A stretch of DNA of 64,000 bases from Enterobacillus tribolii (lineage in GTDB: Bacteria; Pseudomonadota; Gammaproteobacteria; Enterobacterales; Enterobacteriaceae). A program made the position numbers and the translations under genes. The notes under the pieces were generated by a model. That model saw nothing but the letters and a program-made list of their open reading frames with translations, searched no databases and was not told where the DNA came from. The stretch is from NCBI RefSeq assembly GCF_003363015.1, contig NZ_QRAP01000002.1:186001-250000 (forward strand), read 5' to 3'. Shown here in pieces: positions 18,373 through 29,633 of this stretch; positions within the stretch are counted from its first letter, which is position 1, and the number at the start of each line of letters is the position of its first letter.

Positions 18373-19353
18373 TCAGGCCTCATCCGCCGGGAATTTAACG
18401 CCGGTTTGCCGGCGAATTTCGGTCAGCAGCTTGGCGGTAATCGGAGACATGCGCAGCCCCAGGTGTTCATATTCGTTGGAACTGATCAGCCGGGCAAACA
18501 CGTCAGCCTCGTAATACATCGTGTTTTCATGCTGCGGCAGCGTAATGTTTACCGGGATGCCGCCGCGCGGCGTAAATGTCAGTTTCTGACACTCGGAAAT
18601 CTTTTCGATGATCAGCGTTCCGTCTTCTCCCTGAATCTCGCTGGGGATATCTGAATTACTGACCTTAGAGTGGAAGATCACGACGTCAAAGTCGCCGTAA
18701 TCCATGCAGACGCTGCCGTGCGCATCAACGCCGGATGCCAGCAGCGAGGCGTTCGCCTTTAGCGACAACGGCTCACCGAACAGAAACACGGCGCTGTTCA
18801 GGCTGTAGTAGCCGATATCCATGATGGAACCGTTGGAGAATTCGGGATTGAACGTGTTCGGGTTCTGTCCGTCCAGATAACGCTGATAGCGGGATGAATA
18901 CTGGCAATAATTGAAAAAGACCTTACGCAGTTTCCCTACCCGCGACATCGTTTTTTGCAGCGAAATAAAATTGGGAATACAGGCGGTTTTGAACGCTTCG
19001 AACAAGACGACCTGATTTTCCCGCGCGCAGGACACCATTTGTTCTGCTTCGCGCAGGTTGGACGACAGCGGCTTTTCACAAATAACGTGCTTCTTGTGCC
19101 GCATCATCAGGAGCGACTGCGGGCAGTGCAGGGAGTTCGGGCTGGCGATGTAAACCGCATCAACCTGATCGCAGCGGGCAAGTTCCTCAAGGGAGTCGAA
19201 ACACAGAGTGACCTGGTTGGGCGCCGCGAAAGCCTGGGCCTGCTCCAGAGTACGGGAGTAAACGGCGGTTAATTGAAATTTGCCCGTCTCTATGGCGGCA
19301 TCGATAAAACGTTGGGTAATCCAGTTAGTGCCGATAACGGCCAGGCGAATCAT
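18373..19353 (-). CDS. ygjR: Gfo/Idh/MocA-family oxidoreductase YgjR
   Basis: A 326-aa NAD(P)-dependent oxidoreductase. The Rossmann domain starts IRLAVIGTNWITQRFIDA and contains the hallmark EKPLSSN with the catalytic lysine (about residue 94). The C-terminal alpha/beta domain follows, with MDIGYYSLNSAVFLFGEP. The physiological substrate, probably a sugar or polyol, is unknown. It is the orthologue of E. coli YgjR, in its usual neighbourhood between sstT and ygjP; E. coli ygjQ is absent here. Confidence 0.9.
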   Translation of the reverse strand: MIRLAVIGTNWITQRFIDAAIETGKFQLTAVYSRTLEQAQAFAAPNQVTLCFDSLEELARCDQVDAVYIASPNSLHCPQSLLMMRHKKHVICEKPLSSNLREAEQMVSCARENQVVLFEAFKTACIPNFISLQKTMSRVGKLRKVFFNYCQYSSRYQRYLDGQNPNTFNPEFSNGSIMDIGYYSLNSAVFLFGEPLSLKANASLLASGVDAHGSVCMDYGDFDVVIFHSKVSNSDIPSEIQGEDGTLIIEKISECQKLTFTPRGGIPVNITLPQHENTMYYEADVFARLISSNEYEHLGLRMSPITAKLLTEIRRQTGVKFPADEA

Positions 19354-19447
19354 GGGTGTACTCCTGAAAGCTAAATCATTTTTTCAGAGTAACACAGGAA
19401 CGAAACCGTTTTTTGTGCCTGACACACGTAATTGGCATCTGTACGTG

Positions 19448-19954
19448 TTACCCGTACAGCGTGCCGCATAGCTCCAGATGTGTCAGGTAAAGACGGGTGT
19501 CGAATTCCAGCTGGTGATAGCCGGGTTCCATGTGGCAGCACAGGGCGTAAAAAGCCTTGTTGTGATCCTTTTCCCGCAGGTGGGCCAGTTCATGCACCAC
19601 GATCATGCGTAAAAACGCTTCCGGCGCGGTTTTGAACACGGTCGCCACGCGGATTTCCGCCTTGGCTTTCAACTTGTTGCCCTGAATCCGTGAAACCGCG
19701 GTATGCAGGCCCAGCGCATTTTTCAGTACGTGGATTTTGCTGTCGTACTGCACTTTACTGATGGGAGAAGCATTGCGCAGATATTGATTTTTCAGCTCTG
19801 TAGTGAACTGATACAGCGCGCGGTCGGTGGTAAAGTCATGTGTGTCGGGATAGCGCTTCAGCAGGACTTCGCCCAGGCGATTTTGCGCCAGCAGTTGATG
19901 CACCTGCTGTTGCAGATGCTCCGGATAGCCGGTCAGATAAGTCAGTCGCTCCAT
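19448..19954 (-). CDS. ygjP: YgjP-type metal-dependent hydrolase
   Basis: A 168-aa protein of the YgjP/WLM (DUF45) family, E. coli length 167. The zinc-protease-like signature [17 protein letters not shown] holds HExxH-type residues and the third histidine. E. coli YgjP has been linked to nucleotide pyrophosphohydrolase activity, while the fold is metalloprotease-like; the real substrate is unsettled. ATG 19954 has AAGGGGAG upstream. It is divergent from rlmG across 91 bases. Confidence 0.9.
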   Translation of the reverse strand: MERLTYLTGYPEHLQQQVHQLLAQNRLGEVLLKRYPDTHDFTTDRALYQFTTELKNQYLRNASPISKVQYDSKIHVLKNALGLHTAVSRIQGNKLKAKAEIRVATVFKTAPEAFLRMIVVHELAHLREKDHNKAFYALCCHMEPGYHQLEFDTRLYLTHLELCGTLYG

Positions 19955-20045
19955 CTCGCTCCCCTTCAGGTACAATAGCGCCCTATTGTACGGCATGAGC
20001 GCGGGACGCATGCCCGTTTTTTTGTTTTATCCATCGGGAGGGGCC

Positions 20046-21185
20046 ATGGGCCAACTGGAACTCGGAGAGAAGCGGCTGGAGCTTGAGCGCTATCCGCCGC
20101 AGGCGGGAGATGAGTCACTGCAAGCCTGGGAAGCGGCGGACGAATATCTGCTGCAACACGCGGACACCGGCGCCGTCGGCGAAAGACCCGTTCTCCTGTT
20201 TAATGACGCTTTCGGCACGCTGGCCTGCGCCCTGAACGGGCACCGGGTGTACAGCATCAGCGATTCCTACATCAGCCAACTGGCGACGCGGCATAACCTG
20301 CGGCTTAACGGCATCGGGCAGGACGATGTGACGCTGCTGGACAGCCTGGCTCCGCTGCCGCCCGCTCCGGCGCTGGTGCTGATCAAAGTTCCCAAAACCC
20401 TGGCGCTGCTGGAACATCAGCTTCACGCCCTGCGTGACGTCGTGGCGCAAGACACCGTGATCCTCGCCGCTGCCAAAGCGCGCGACATTCATACTTCCAC
20501 CCTGCAACTGTTTGAGTCGCTGCTTGGCGCCACAACCACGTCGCTGGCATGGAAAAAATCCCGCCTGATTTACTGCAGGCCGGAGCCGCGTACGGCGGGT
20601 GAATGGCAGCCGTTAACCCGCTGGGCGCTGGACAATACGGATTGTGAAATCAGTAACTATCCCGCGGTGTTTTCCCGCAGCGGGCTGGATATCGGGGCGC
20701 GTTTCTTCATGGAACACCTGCCCGCCGGTCTGGAGGGAACGCTGGCCGATCTTGGTTGCGGCAACGGGGTTATCGGGCTGACGGCGCTGGCGAAAAACCC
20801 GCAGGCGCAGGTGCTGTTCTGCGACGAGTCTTACATGGCGGTGGCGTCCGCGCGGCTCAATGTGGAAAACAACCGGGCGCAGGATGTGTCCCGCTGTGAG
20901 TTTCGCGTGAACAATTCGCTGGCCGGCGTGGAGAATGACAGTCTGCGCGCGGTATTGTGCAACCCGCCGTTTCATCAGCAGCATACTATTACCGATCACG
21001 TGGCCTGGCAGATGTTCGCCGATGCCCGGCGCTGCCTGACGACCGGCGGCGAACTGTATATTGTCGGGAACCGTCACCTGGATTATTACCAGAAAATCAA
21101 AAAGTTATTTGGTAACTGCGTCACCGTGGCGAGCAACCGGAAGTTCGTCATCCTCAAAGCAGTAAAAACGGCGCGCCGGCGATAA
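20046..21185 (+). CDS. rlmG: 23S rRNA (G1835-N2)-methyltransferase RlmG
   Basis: A 379-aa methyltransferase (E. coli 378). The N-terminal half is a degenerate methyltransferase fold used for RNA binding. The C-terminal half is catalytic, with the SAM site [15 protein letters not shown] and the N2-guanine motif [12 protein letters not shown]. It methylates G1835 in 23S rRNA using SAM. ATG 20046 follows GGGAGGGG; the frame is open 20 codons further upstream with no conserved residues. Confidence 0.95.
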   Translation: MGQLELGEKRLELERYPPQAGDESLQAWEAADEYLLQHADTGAVGERPVLLFNDAFGTLACALNGHRVYSISDSYISQLATRHNLRLNGIGQDDVTLLDSLAPLPPAPALVLIKVPKTLALLEHQLHALRDVVAQDTVILAAAKARDIHTSTLQLFESLLGATTTSLAWKKSRLIYCRPEPRTAGEWQPLTRWALDNTDCEISNYPAVFSRSGLDIGARFFMEHLPAGLEGTLADLGCGNGVIGLTALAKNPQAQVLFCDESYMAVASARLNVENNRAQDVSRCEFRVNNSLAGVENDSLRAVLCNPPFHQQHTITDHVAWQMFADARRCLTTGGELYIVGNRHLDYYQKIKKLFGNCVTVASNRKFVILKAVKTARRR

Positions 21186-21289
21186 GTGAATGTTAAGTCA
21201 TATTTTGTGCATAGATAGTTGATTTTGTCGGTATTGGATAGGTATTCTGAGCCCTGTTGTCGTGTTTATTTGATTACAGGGAATTTGTT

Positions 21290-22471
21290 ATGGATCGTCG
21301 TACTCTGCTCAAATCATCCGGCCTGCTGCTTGGCGGGCTGTCGCTGGGAGGCGTGCTGAACCGCGCCCTGGCGCAAAATCAGGCTTCGGTGAGTGTCTCC
21401 GGTTCGATCGCCGCTGCGGTCGTGCCGACGGAAACAGCGCCGTTGTTGCTCAATTTCAATGAAAACTCGCTGGGTATGTCCGCGCAGGCGCGTCAGGCGG
21501 TCATTGATGCATTGCCCGGCGCCTTCCGCTACCCCGATGCGGCGCGCGAGGCTCTGATTGAGCGCCTCGCGGCGCATTATCAGCTCAAAACGGAAAACAT
21601 CACGCTGGGCAACGGTTCGTCTGAGACGATTCAGGCCGTGATTCAGGCCGCGGTGGCCCGCGCGCAGCAGCAGCAGAAAAAAGTACAGCTGGTGGTGCCT
21701 GATCCGACCTTCAATTACGCGGAACTGTATGCGAAGCCGCTGGGCGCAGAGATCGTCAAGGTGCCGCTGAATGCGCAACTGGCGTTCGACCTGGACGTGA
21801 TGCGGCAAAAAGTCAGCGGGTTCGACGGGCATTCCATCGTCTATTTGTGTAACCCGAATAACCCGACGGCCACGATTACCCCGGCGGTCAGCCTGGAAGG
21901 ATGGATCAAAGAGGCGCCGGCCGACACGTTGTTCATCATTGACGAAGCCTATGCGGAGTTCGTCAGCGATCCGGCATTTAAAAGCGCGGTCGGTTTGGTC
22001 AGCGCAGGGCAGAAAAACGTGGTGGTGACCCGCACGTTCTCGAAAATTTATGCGCTGGCCGGGCTGCGCATCGGCTATGGCATTGCGGATGCCGCGCTGA
22101 TTGCAGAAACGGAAAACTTCGTCTCCCTGGACAACACCAACACGGCCGGTGCCGTGGCGGCGCTGGCTTCACTGGACGATAAAACGTTTGTCGAAGTAAG
22201 CCGTAAATCTGCGGACGTTTCCCGCGCCATCGTCACCAAAGCGCTGGATGAACTGGGGCTGGAATACCTGCCTTCTCAGGCCAACTTCGTGTTTCATAAA
22301 GTGAAAGGCGAAGTGAAAATCTATCAGGATCGCATGAAACAGCACCATGTGATGGTCGGGCGGGAATTCCCGCCCGCGCTGGGCTGGAGCCGCCTGACGC
22401 TGGGAACGCCGGCTGAAATGGAAGCCTTCGTGCGCGTGCTGAAGGACTTCCGCGAAAAAGGCTGGGTGTAA
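21290..22471 (+). CDS. Tat-exported PLP-dependent aminotransferase (HisC-like)
   Basis: A 393-aa fold-type I aminotransferase resembling histidinol-phosphate aminotransferase. Key residues are present: CNPNNPT, the PLP-phenol Asp218 in IIDEAYAEF, and the Schiff-base Lys252 in TRTFSKIYALAGLR. The N-terminus is a twin-arginine signal, MDRRTLLKSSGLLLGG, with a probable cut after ALA at residue 28. That predicts a folded, PLP-loaded enzyme in the periplasm, which is unusual for this class. ATG 21290 has AGGGA upstream. It stands alone, 104 bases after rlmG and converging with fadH. The substrate is unknown. Confidence 0.85.
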   Translation: MDRRTLLKSSGLLLGGLSLGGVLNRALAQNQASVSVSGSIAAAVVPTETAPLLLNFNENSLGMSAQARQAVIDALPGAFRYPDAAREALIERLAAHYQLKTENITLGNGSSETIQAVIQAAVARAQQQQKKVQLVVPDPTFNYAELYAKPLGAEIVKVPLNAQLAFDLDVMRQKVSGFDGHSIVYLCNPNNPTATITPAVSLEGWIKEAPADTLFIIDEAYAEFVSDPAFKSAVGLVSAGQKNVVVTRTFSKIYALAGLRIGYGIADAALIAETENFVSLDNTNTAGAVAALASLDDKTFVEVSRKSADVSRAIVTKALDELGLEYLPSQANFVFHKVKGEVKIYQDRMKQHHVMVGREFPPALGWSRLTLGTPAEMEAFVRVLKDFREKGWV

Positions 22472-22485
22472 CGCCCCGCCGGGTT

Positions 22486-24630
<2,145 letters not shown>

Positions 24631-24720
24631 TCAACATTGCCGCAGCGTGGGGCAATCGTTCATACTGCTTCCTGGTCTGGGATGTGATACCGGCGCATGC
24701 GTTGCCGGAAGAGGTGTGTG

Positions 24721-25242
24721 ATGAAAAAGCTGTTGATTGTCGTTGATATGCAAAATGCGGTTTTCGACGGAAATCCCCGTTATGACAGGGAAGGCGTAAC
24801 CGGGCGCATCAATGCGCTGGCCCGCGCCGCCGACGCGGTGATTTTTATCCGCCATGAGGAAGAGGGCATGATGCCGGGCAGCGATGGATGGCAAATTCTG
24901 CCGGAACTGCATCAACCGGCGGGAAGTCATTACGTCGGGAAAACGGCCTGTGATGCGTTCTACCGGACCGGGCTGGATGACCTGCTGGGCCAGCTGCGGC
25001 CGGAGCGGCTGACGTTATGCGGCTGCGCGACGGATTACTGCCTGGACACCACCATCAAAAACGCGGCCAGCCGGGGCTATGCGCTGACCGTTGCCGCCGA
25101 TGCGCATACTACGGCGAATCGCGGTGAACTGCGTGCGCCTCAGCTCATTGCACATTACAACGACGTGTGGGCTAACCTGATCATTCCTGGTAATGAAATT
25201 GACGTTAAATCAACAGAACATATTCTGGCGGCGTGGCGTTAA
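24721..25242 (+). CDS. Isochorismatase-family cysteine hydrolase
   Basis: A 173-aa cysteine hydrolase with the family triad Asp9 (VVDMQNAVFDG), Lys74 (YVGKTACDAF) and Cys107 (CGCATDYCLDTT). Members hydrolyse isochorismate, nicotinamide, ureas or carbamoyl amides; the substrate cannot be told from sequence, and no siderophore genes are nearby. ATG 24721 is preceded by a purine-rich GGAAGAGG. It is divergent from fadH and ends at a terminator. Confidence 0.85.
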   Translation: MKKLLIVVDMQNAVFDGNPRYDREGVTGRINALARAADAVIFIRHEEEGMMPGSDGWQILPELHQPAGSHYVGKTACDAFYRTGLDDLLGQLRPERLTLCGCATDYCLDTTIKNAASRGYALTVAADAHTTANRGELRAPQLIAHYNDVWANLIIPGNEIDVKSTEHILAAWR

Positions 25243-25254
25243 CAGTCAGATATA

Positions 25255-25289
25255 AAAAAGCCGCGGCGGAATATCCGGCGCGACTTTTT
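25255..25289. terminator. Bidirectional terminator
   Basis: AAAAAGCCGCG pairs, with one mismatch, to CGCGACTTTTT around a short loop. It separates the convergent isochorismatase-like gene and the lipoprotein gene. Confidence 0.7.
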
Positions 25290-25321
25290 CGTTAGTTTAA
25301 AAATAATTTTAAATTAAAAAA

Positions 25322-25927
25322 TTAGTTTTTAACTTTTACAGATTTCCAAATCAGATCAGCAACGTCGGAAACGTTATCTGAACCCTGAGCCATGCTCTGC
25401 ACGGAAATCATTTTGCCATCGATGATGGTCAGGAAAGAATCCATCGGAATGTTCACGTCGCCTTGCTTGATGTCAGCTGCGAAACGCAGGAATTTGCTGC
25501 CATCTTTGGTGATCATTTCTTTGTTCTTGAAGTTGATGTTCGGGTACTGAGCTTTCAGTGAACCTTCCATCTGCGCCATACCGTCTTCCAGCGCCTTGTC
25601 GGTGATCTGACCGGCCTGAGCAGGCAGGCTCAGTTCGATAACGGTGACGAACTGCTTGTCGCCCTTACTGTACAGCTTCATTTTCATTTGTTCGCTGTTA
25701 GCCGGGGATTGCTTAGCTTCGAACCCTTCCGGGACAACCAGAGTCATCTTGCCGTTAGCCAGGGTTTCGCTGGTGCCTTTAAACTCTTCAGTAGCCGGTG
25801 CGCTGGAGGCGCTTTGTGAACTGGCTGCCGGAGGCGTTGCGGTTTCCGGTTTCTTGTCGCCGCTGTCGCATGCAGCCAAACCGCCGATTGCCAGAGCCAG
25901 TAAAGTTACTTTAAAAATCCGATTCAT
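25322..25927 (-). CDS. DcrB-like lipoprotein
   Basis: A 201-aa lipoprotein. The signal ends in the lipobox GLAAC at Cys20, and Asp at +2 predicts retention in the inner membrane, facing the periplasm. A Ser/Ala/Pro-rich linker (about 25-48) leads to a DcrB/DUF1795-type domain with LVVPEGFEAK and DVNIPMDSFLTIIDGKM. E. coli DcrB is needed for phage C1/C6 infection and helps lipoprotein maturation. The match is at family level, so orthology is not claimed. Confidence 0.65.
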   Translation of the reverse strand: MNRIFKVTLLALAIGGLAACDSGDKKPETATPPAASSQSASSAPATEEFKGTSETLANGKMTLVVPEGFEAKQSPANSEQMKMKLYSKGDKQFVTVIELSLPAQAGQITDKALEDGMAQMEGSLKAQYPNINFKNKEMITKDGSKFLRFAADIKQGDVNIPMDSFLTIIDGKMISVQSMAQGSDNVSDVADLIWKSVKVKN

Positions 25928-26274
25928 GATGAGGCAATTTCCTTATAAACAGAGTGTGGAGGTAGTAAACGCATATTAGGTTATCACTAAATGCGTAAGC
26001 AAGTGAACAGATGAACGTTGATCGCCCTGTGAATAACGGGATTAGTATAGCAGCAACTTTGTTATTCGGAGTAATCCTGTGTCTGGTCTTGGCCGGGCGC
26101 GGTAAATACGGGTTGTGTCTGGTAAATTATCGCTGTAATTAATCTGATTAGTAATGTGGATTTAAAAAATGGCACTGAGATGATCTGAAATACGATAATA
26201 GTTTGCTTTTTATCCTGCCGGTAATAGCCGTTTTTTCGCCTCGGATAAATATTATCTTATCAGTAAAGTGGGAC
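25928..26274. other. AT-rich gap without a recognised gene
   Basis: This 347-base stretch lies between the LysR regulator stop and the lipoprotein start, both on the minus strand. It should hold the lipoprotein promoter. I see no convincing ORF, RNA motif or strong terminator in it; the composition is clearly AT-rich near 26100-26270. Confidence 0.5.
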
Positions 26275-27207
26275 TTATCCTTTTTCATAAATATTTTTCA
26301 ATGTGGCAATCAGCAGCATTGCGCTGGGCGATAATGCCTGATTTTTCATGTGCATGATGCCAACCGGATGAACCAGTTTCGGGATCGATGGCGGCAGAAC
26401 AGCCAGCACGCCAAGGCGGGCATAATAATGCGCGACCACGGAGGGCAGAAAGGCCACGGCATTGCCGTGTTGCAGGATCCCGACGTTAATCATGGTGGAA
26501 ACGGATTCGATGTAATCGCTGGGCAGGGCCAGCCGGTGGCGGCGAAATTCTTCTTCAATGGGCTGGCGCATCAGTGAAGCATGCGGCGGCAGGATCCACG
26601 GAGAGTGGCGCAGTTCATCCCAGGTAACGTGTTTTTTTTGCCCGAGCGGATGATGGCTGCCGGTCGCCAGCACCATATTGTCCTGATAGAGAAAGAGGGT
26701 TTCTACGTCGGAAAGCGGGTCGTCTTCCGGCAGCAGGCCGACGATCACTTCAATTTCTCCCTCGCGCAGCCTGGGTTTCAGGGTATCCATAGAGCCTTCG
26801 ATGATGGAGATCGCGGTGACCGGCGACTGCGTTTTCAGGGCGGCGATGGCTTTTGGCAGTACGGCGACCGCGGCGGCGGGCAGGGCGCCGACGGTGACCT
26901 TTCCTTCAACGCCGGAAATCAGCGCGCGCAGCTCGTCCCTGGCTTTACCCAGTTCCGCAAGGATGCGTTTGGCATATACCACCAGGCTGCCGCCGTAGAT
27001 AGTCGGCTGCATGCCGTGTACCGTCCGGTTAAACAGCTTCAGGCCGATGTTGTTTTCCAGCTCCGACAGCGCTTTTGAAACGGCCGGTTGTGAGACGTGC
27101 AAATATGTCGCTACTTTGCCGACGTTGCGCAGATCGTCCAGCGCCACCAGCAATTGCAGGTGGCGCAGCTTGAGCTGCGAGCGTATGTACCAGTCCAGTG
27201 AAGCCAT
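26275..27207 (-). CDS. LysR-type regulator of the adjacent aromatic operon
   Basis: A 310-aa LysR regulator. The winged HTH lies at about residues 14-72, with VGKVATYLHVSQPAVSKALS, followed by a periplasmic-binding-like effector domain. The opening LKLRHLQLLVALDDLRNVGK resembles the GbpR/PcaQ/CbbR-like subgroup controlling sugar-acid or aromatic catabolism. It is divergent from the eight-gene operon starting at 27553, the classic arrangement for its activator, with the pathway substrate or an intermediate as co-inducer (inference). Confidence 0.88.
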   Translation of the reverse strand: MASLDWYIRSQLKLRHLQLLVALDDLRNVGKVATYLHVSQPAVSKALSELENNIGLKLFNRTVHGMQPTIYGGSLVVYAKRILAELGKARDELRALISGVEGKVTVGALPAAAVAVLPKAIAALKTQSPVTAISIIEGSMDTLKPRLREGEIEVIVGLLPEDDPLSDVETLFLYQDNMVLATGSHHPLGQKKHVTWDELRHSPWILPPHASLMRQPIEEEFRRHRLALPSDYIESVSTMINVGILQHGNAVAFLPSVVAHYYARLGVLAVLPPSIPKLVHPVGIMHMKNQALSPSAMLLIATLKNIYEKG

Positions 27208-27552
27208 AAATCAACCTTAGCGCAGGTATCAGGGAACCCCTCATCGCGATTGGGGTAATGCAGCGTTTTGTCTTGTTTTATCCAGGATTCACCACGGAGC
27301 GATGCCGGCCGTGAAAAATGCGTGAGGGATAGTTATATAACCAGTTATTTTTCAATGCATATGGTTTATGCGATTCCATTTATTAAACTCAGACAGTTGT
27401 CACAATATTACCAAACAGTAATAAACAATGTTTTAACATTCATTGGACTCCACCGTGCCTTCAGGCCAAAACTGCCCGAAAGCGACTCACATGGCCGCTG
27501 CTACCGGACAGTCCGGTAAGTGGCTGAATATGCGGAAAAAAGGAGTCTGACA
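27208..27552. promoter_or_regulatory. Divergent LysR / aromatic operon control region
   Basis: A 345-base gap with an AT-rich centre. It contains the palindromes GTTATATAAC (27332-27341) and ACCGGAC-A-GTCCGGT (27503-27517). An alternative GTG at 27520 in the monooxygenase frame is rejected in favour of ATG 27553. The LysR site should lie here, but I cannot choose it with confidence. Confidence 0.5.
27503..27517. promoter_or_regulatory. Perfect inverted repeat upstream of the monooxygenase gene
   Basis: ACCGGAC-A-GTCCGGT is a perfect 7-bp dyad with one central base, ending 35 bases before the start codon. It may be an operator. As RNA it could also form a 5-bp stem (ACCGG/CCGGT) in the leader. 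Confidence 0.4.
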
Positions 27553-29097
27553 ATGAACGATAAGTTACATCCCGCGCCTTTGTTGCCTTTCACCGGGGCC
27601 GAGTATCTGGAAAGCCTGGATGACGGGCGCGAAGTATGGATATATGGCGAGCGTGTAAAAGGCAACATCGCCGATCACCCGGCATTTCGCAACTCAGCGC
27701 GCATGGTCGCCCGTATGTATGATGCGTTGCACGATCCCGCCCGGCAGGATCTGCTGACAGTGCCGACCGCCAACGGCGGCTTCACCCATCGCTTTTTCCA
27801 GGCCGCCCACAATGCGGATGAGCAGGTGGCAGCGCGGGACGCCATCGCGGAGTGGCAGCGCATCAGCTGGGGCTGGATGGGGCGCTCGCCGGACTACAAA
27901 GGGGCTTTTCTCGGAACGCTCGGCGCTAACGCCGCGTTTTATAAGGGATTTGAAGATAATGCCCGCTACTGGTATCACAAGGCGCAGGAGCGCAACTGGT
28001 TTATCAACCATGCGGTGATGCATCCGCCGGTTGACCGCGAACGCCCCACCGCCGACGGCACCGACGTTTTCGTGCATGTCACGCGTGAAACCGATGCCGG
28101 AATTTACGTCAGCGGCGCCAAGGTGGTCGCCACCAACTCCGTATTAACCCATTACACCTTCGTCGCCCATATCGCGCAGGTGCCGATTGCCGACCCGAAC
28201 TACGCGGCGGTCTTCATGGTGCCGGTCAATGCGCCGGGTTCCAAGCTTATTTGTCGTGTGTCCAATGAATACCGTGCCGCGGTGCTGGGGTCGCCCTTCG
28301 ACTATCCGCTCTCTTCACGCGTGGATGAAAACGACGCCATTCTGGTTCTGGATGATGTCTTTATTCCATGGGAAGACGTGTTCATGCACGGCTCCGTGGA
28401 GCAGGCGAATAAGTTCAACGTCGGTTCCGGGTTCCTGGAACGCGCTTCGCTGCACGGTTGTACCCGCTTCGCGGTGAAGATGGACTTCCTGCTCGGCCTG
28501 CTTTCCAAAGGCCTGGATATTACCGGTTCGAAAGTGTTCCACGGCGTGCAGTCCAAGCTGGGAGAGATCGTCGCCTGGCGCAACACGTTCTGGGCGCTGT
28601 CCGACGCCATGTGCCACAGCACCGTGGACTGGAACGGTATGGTACGCCCCAATCCGCATTTCGCCGGCGCCTACCGGGTAATGAATCAGCTGGCGATGCC
28701 GACGGTGAAAAACGTCATCGAACAGGTAATGGGCAGCGCCCTGGTCTACCTCAACAGCCACGTTTCAGATTTCCTCAACCCGGAAGTGAAGCCTTATCTC
28801 GATAAATACGTGCGCGGCTCCGGCGGCATCGGCGCCGAAGAGCGGGTGAAAGTGATGAAGCTGCTGTGGGACGCCATCGGCACCGAATTCGGTTCACGTC
28901 ATGAACTGTATGAAATCAACTACATCGGCAGCAATGACGTCACCCGCCTGACCAACCTGTGGACGGCGCAGGGCACCGGCGTGATGGATCAGTGCCGGCA
29001 GTTTGCCGAGTCCTGCATGAGTGAATACGACCTGCACGGCTGGACGGTGCCGGATCTGGTCAACCCGGACGACGTCAGCATTCTGAGCAGACGGTGA
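27553..29097 (+). CDS. HpaB/TftD-family FADH2-dependent aromatic monooxygenase, large component
   Basis: A 514-aa enzyme of the 4-hydroxyphenylacetate 3-hydroxylase/chlorophenol monooxygenase family (acyl-CoA dehydrogenase fold, usual length 480-520). Relevant segments are NWFINHAVMHPPVDRERP near the flavin site, VFIPWEDVFMHGSVEQANKF, and the C-terminal FGSRHELYEINYIGSNDV. Such enzymes take FADH2 from a separate reductase, encoded 13 bases downstream, and add a hydroxyl ortho or para to a phenol. ATG 27553 has AGGAG seven bases upstream. It is divergent enough from HpaB that I do not assign 4-hydroxyphenylacetate as substrate. Confidence 0.88.
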   Translation: MNDKLHPAPLLPFTGAEYLESLDDGREVWIYGERVKGNIADHPAFRNSARMVARMYDALHDPARQDLLTVPTANGGFTHRFFQAAHNADEQVAARDAIAEWQRISWGWMGRSPDYKGAFLGTLGANAAFYKGFEDNARYWYHKAQERNWFINHAVMHPPVDRERPTADGTDVFVHVTRETDAGIYVSGAKVVATNSVLTHYTFVAHIAQVPIADPNYAAVFMVPVNAPGSKLICRVSNEYRAAVLGSPFDYPLSSRVDENDAILVLDDVFIPWEDVFMHGSVEQANKFNVGSGFLERASLHGCTRFAVKMDFLLGLLSKGLDITGSKVFHGVQSKLGEIVAWRNTFWALSDAMCHSTVDWNGMVRPNPHFAGAYRVMNQLAMPTVKNVIEQVMGSALVYLNSHVSDFLNPEVKPYLDKYVRGSGGIGAEERVKVMKLLWDAIGTEFGSRHELYEINYIGSNDVTRLTNLWTAQGTGVMDQCRQFAESCMSEYDLHGWTVPDLVNPDDVSILSRR

Positions 29098-29110
29098 GGA
29101 GGGGGAAAGT

Positions 29111-29602
29111 ATGAGCGAACACGCAACGACAGAGGCCGCCGCCATCGGCGCGCAGGACTTCCGCCGGACGCTGGGGCAATTCGCCACCGGGGTTATCGTC
29201 ATCACCACCGAACATCAGGGTGAAATTCACGGCATGACCGCCAATGCCTTTATGTCCGGCTCCATGTCGCCGCCGCTGGTGATTGTCTCGGTGGACAAAC
29301 GAACGCGTATGCACGGTTATCTGCGGCTTGGCGGCCACTACGGCGTCAGCGTGCTGGCAGGCGATCAAGAGGCGATGAGCCGCCATTTCGGCGGGCAGCC
29401 GCAGCATAACCACACGGTCAACTTTTCCCGCCGCGGCGGTCAGCCGGTGCTGGACGGCGCGCTGGCGTGGATCGCCGCCCGCATCGTTCATGAATATGAC
29501 TGCGGCGATCACACGCTGTTCGTCGGTCACGTCAACGCGCTCGGTCATGCGGAAGGCGGGGATGCGCTGGGGTTTCATCGGGGCCGCTATACCGCGCTGT
29601 AA
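29111..29602 (+). CDS. NAD(P)H:flavin reductase, HpaC-like partner
   Basis: A 163-aa flavin reductase-like (FMN-binding split barrel) protein. The family signature is clear: QFATGVIVITTEHQGEIHGM, then TANAFMSGSMSPPLVIVSVD. It supplies reduced FAD to the adjacent monooxygenase by diffusion. It starts 13 bases after the large component with a strong AGGAGGGGG site, so the pair is co-expressed. Confidence 0.9.
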   Translation: MSEHATTEAAAIGAQDFRRTLGQFATGVIVITTEHQGEIHGMTANAFMSGSMSPPLVIVSVDKRTRMHGYLRLGGHYGVSVLAGDQEAMSRHFGGQPQHNHTVNFSRRGGQPVLDGALAWIAARIVHEYDCGDHTLFVGHVNALGHAEGGDALGFHRGRYTAL

Positions 29603-29633
29603 GCGCCGGTTGTTAACACGGGAGGAAAAACGT

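Noticed and set aside
27520-27552. GTG 27520 as the monooxygenase start
   Set aside because: ATG 27553 has an ideal AGGAG seven bases upstream; the extra 11 codons lie in the leader and have no ribosome site.
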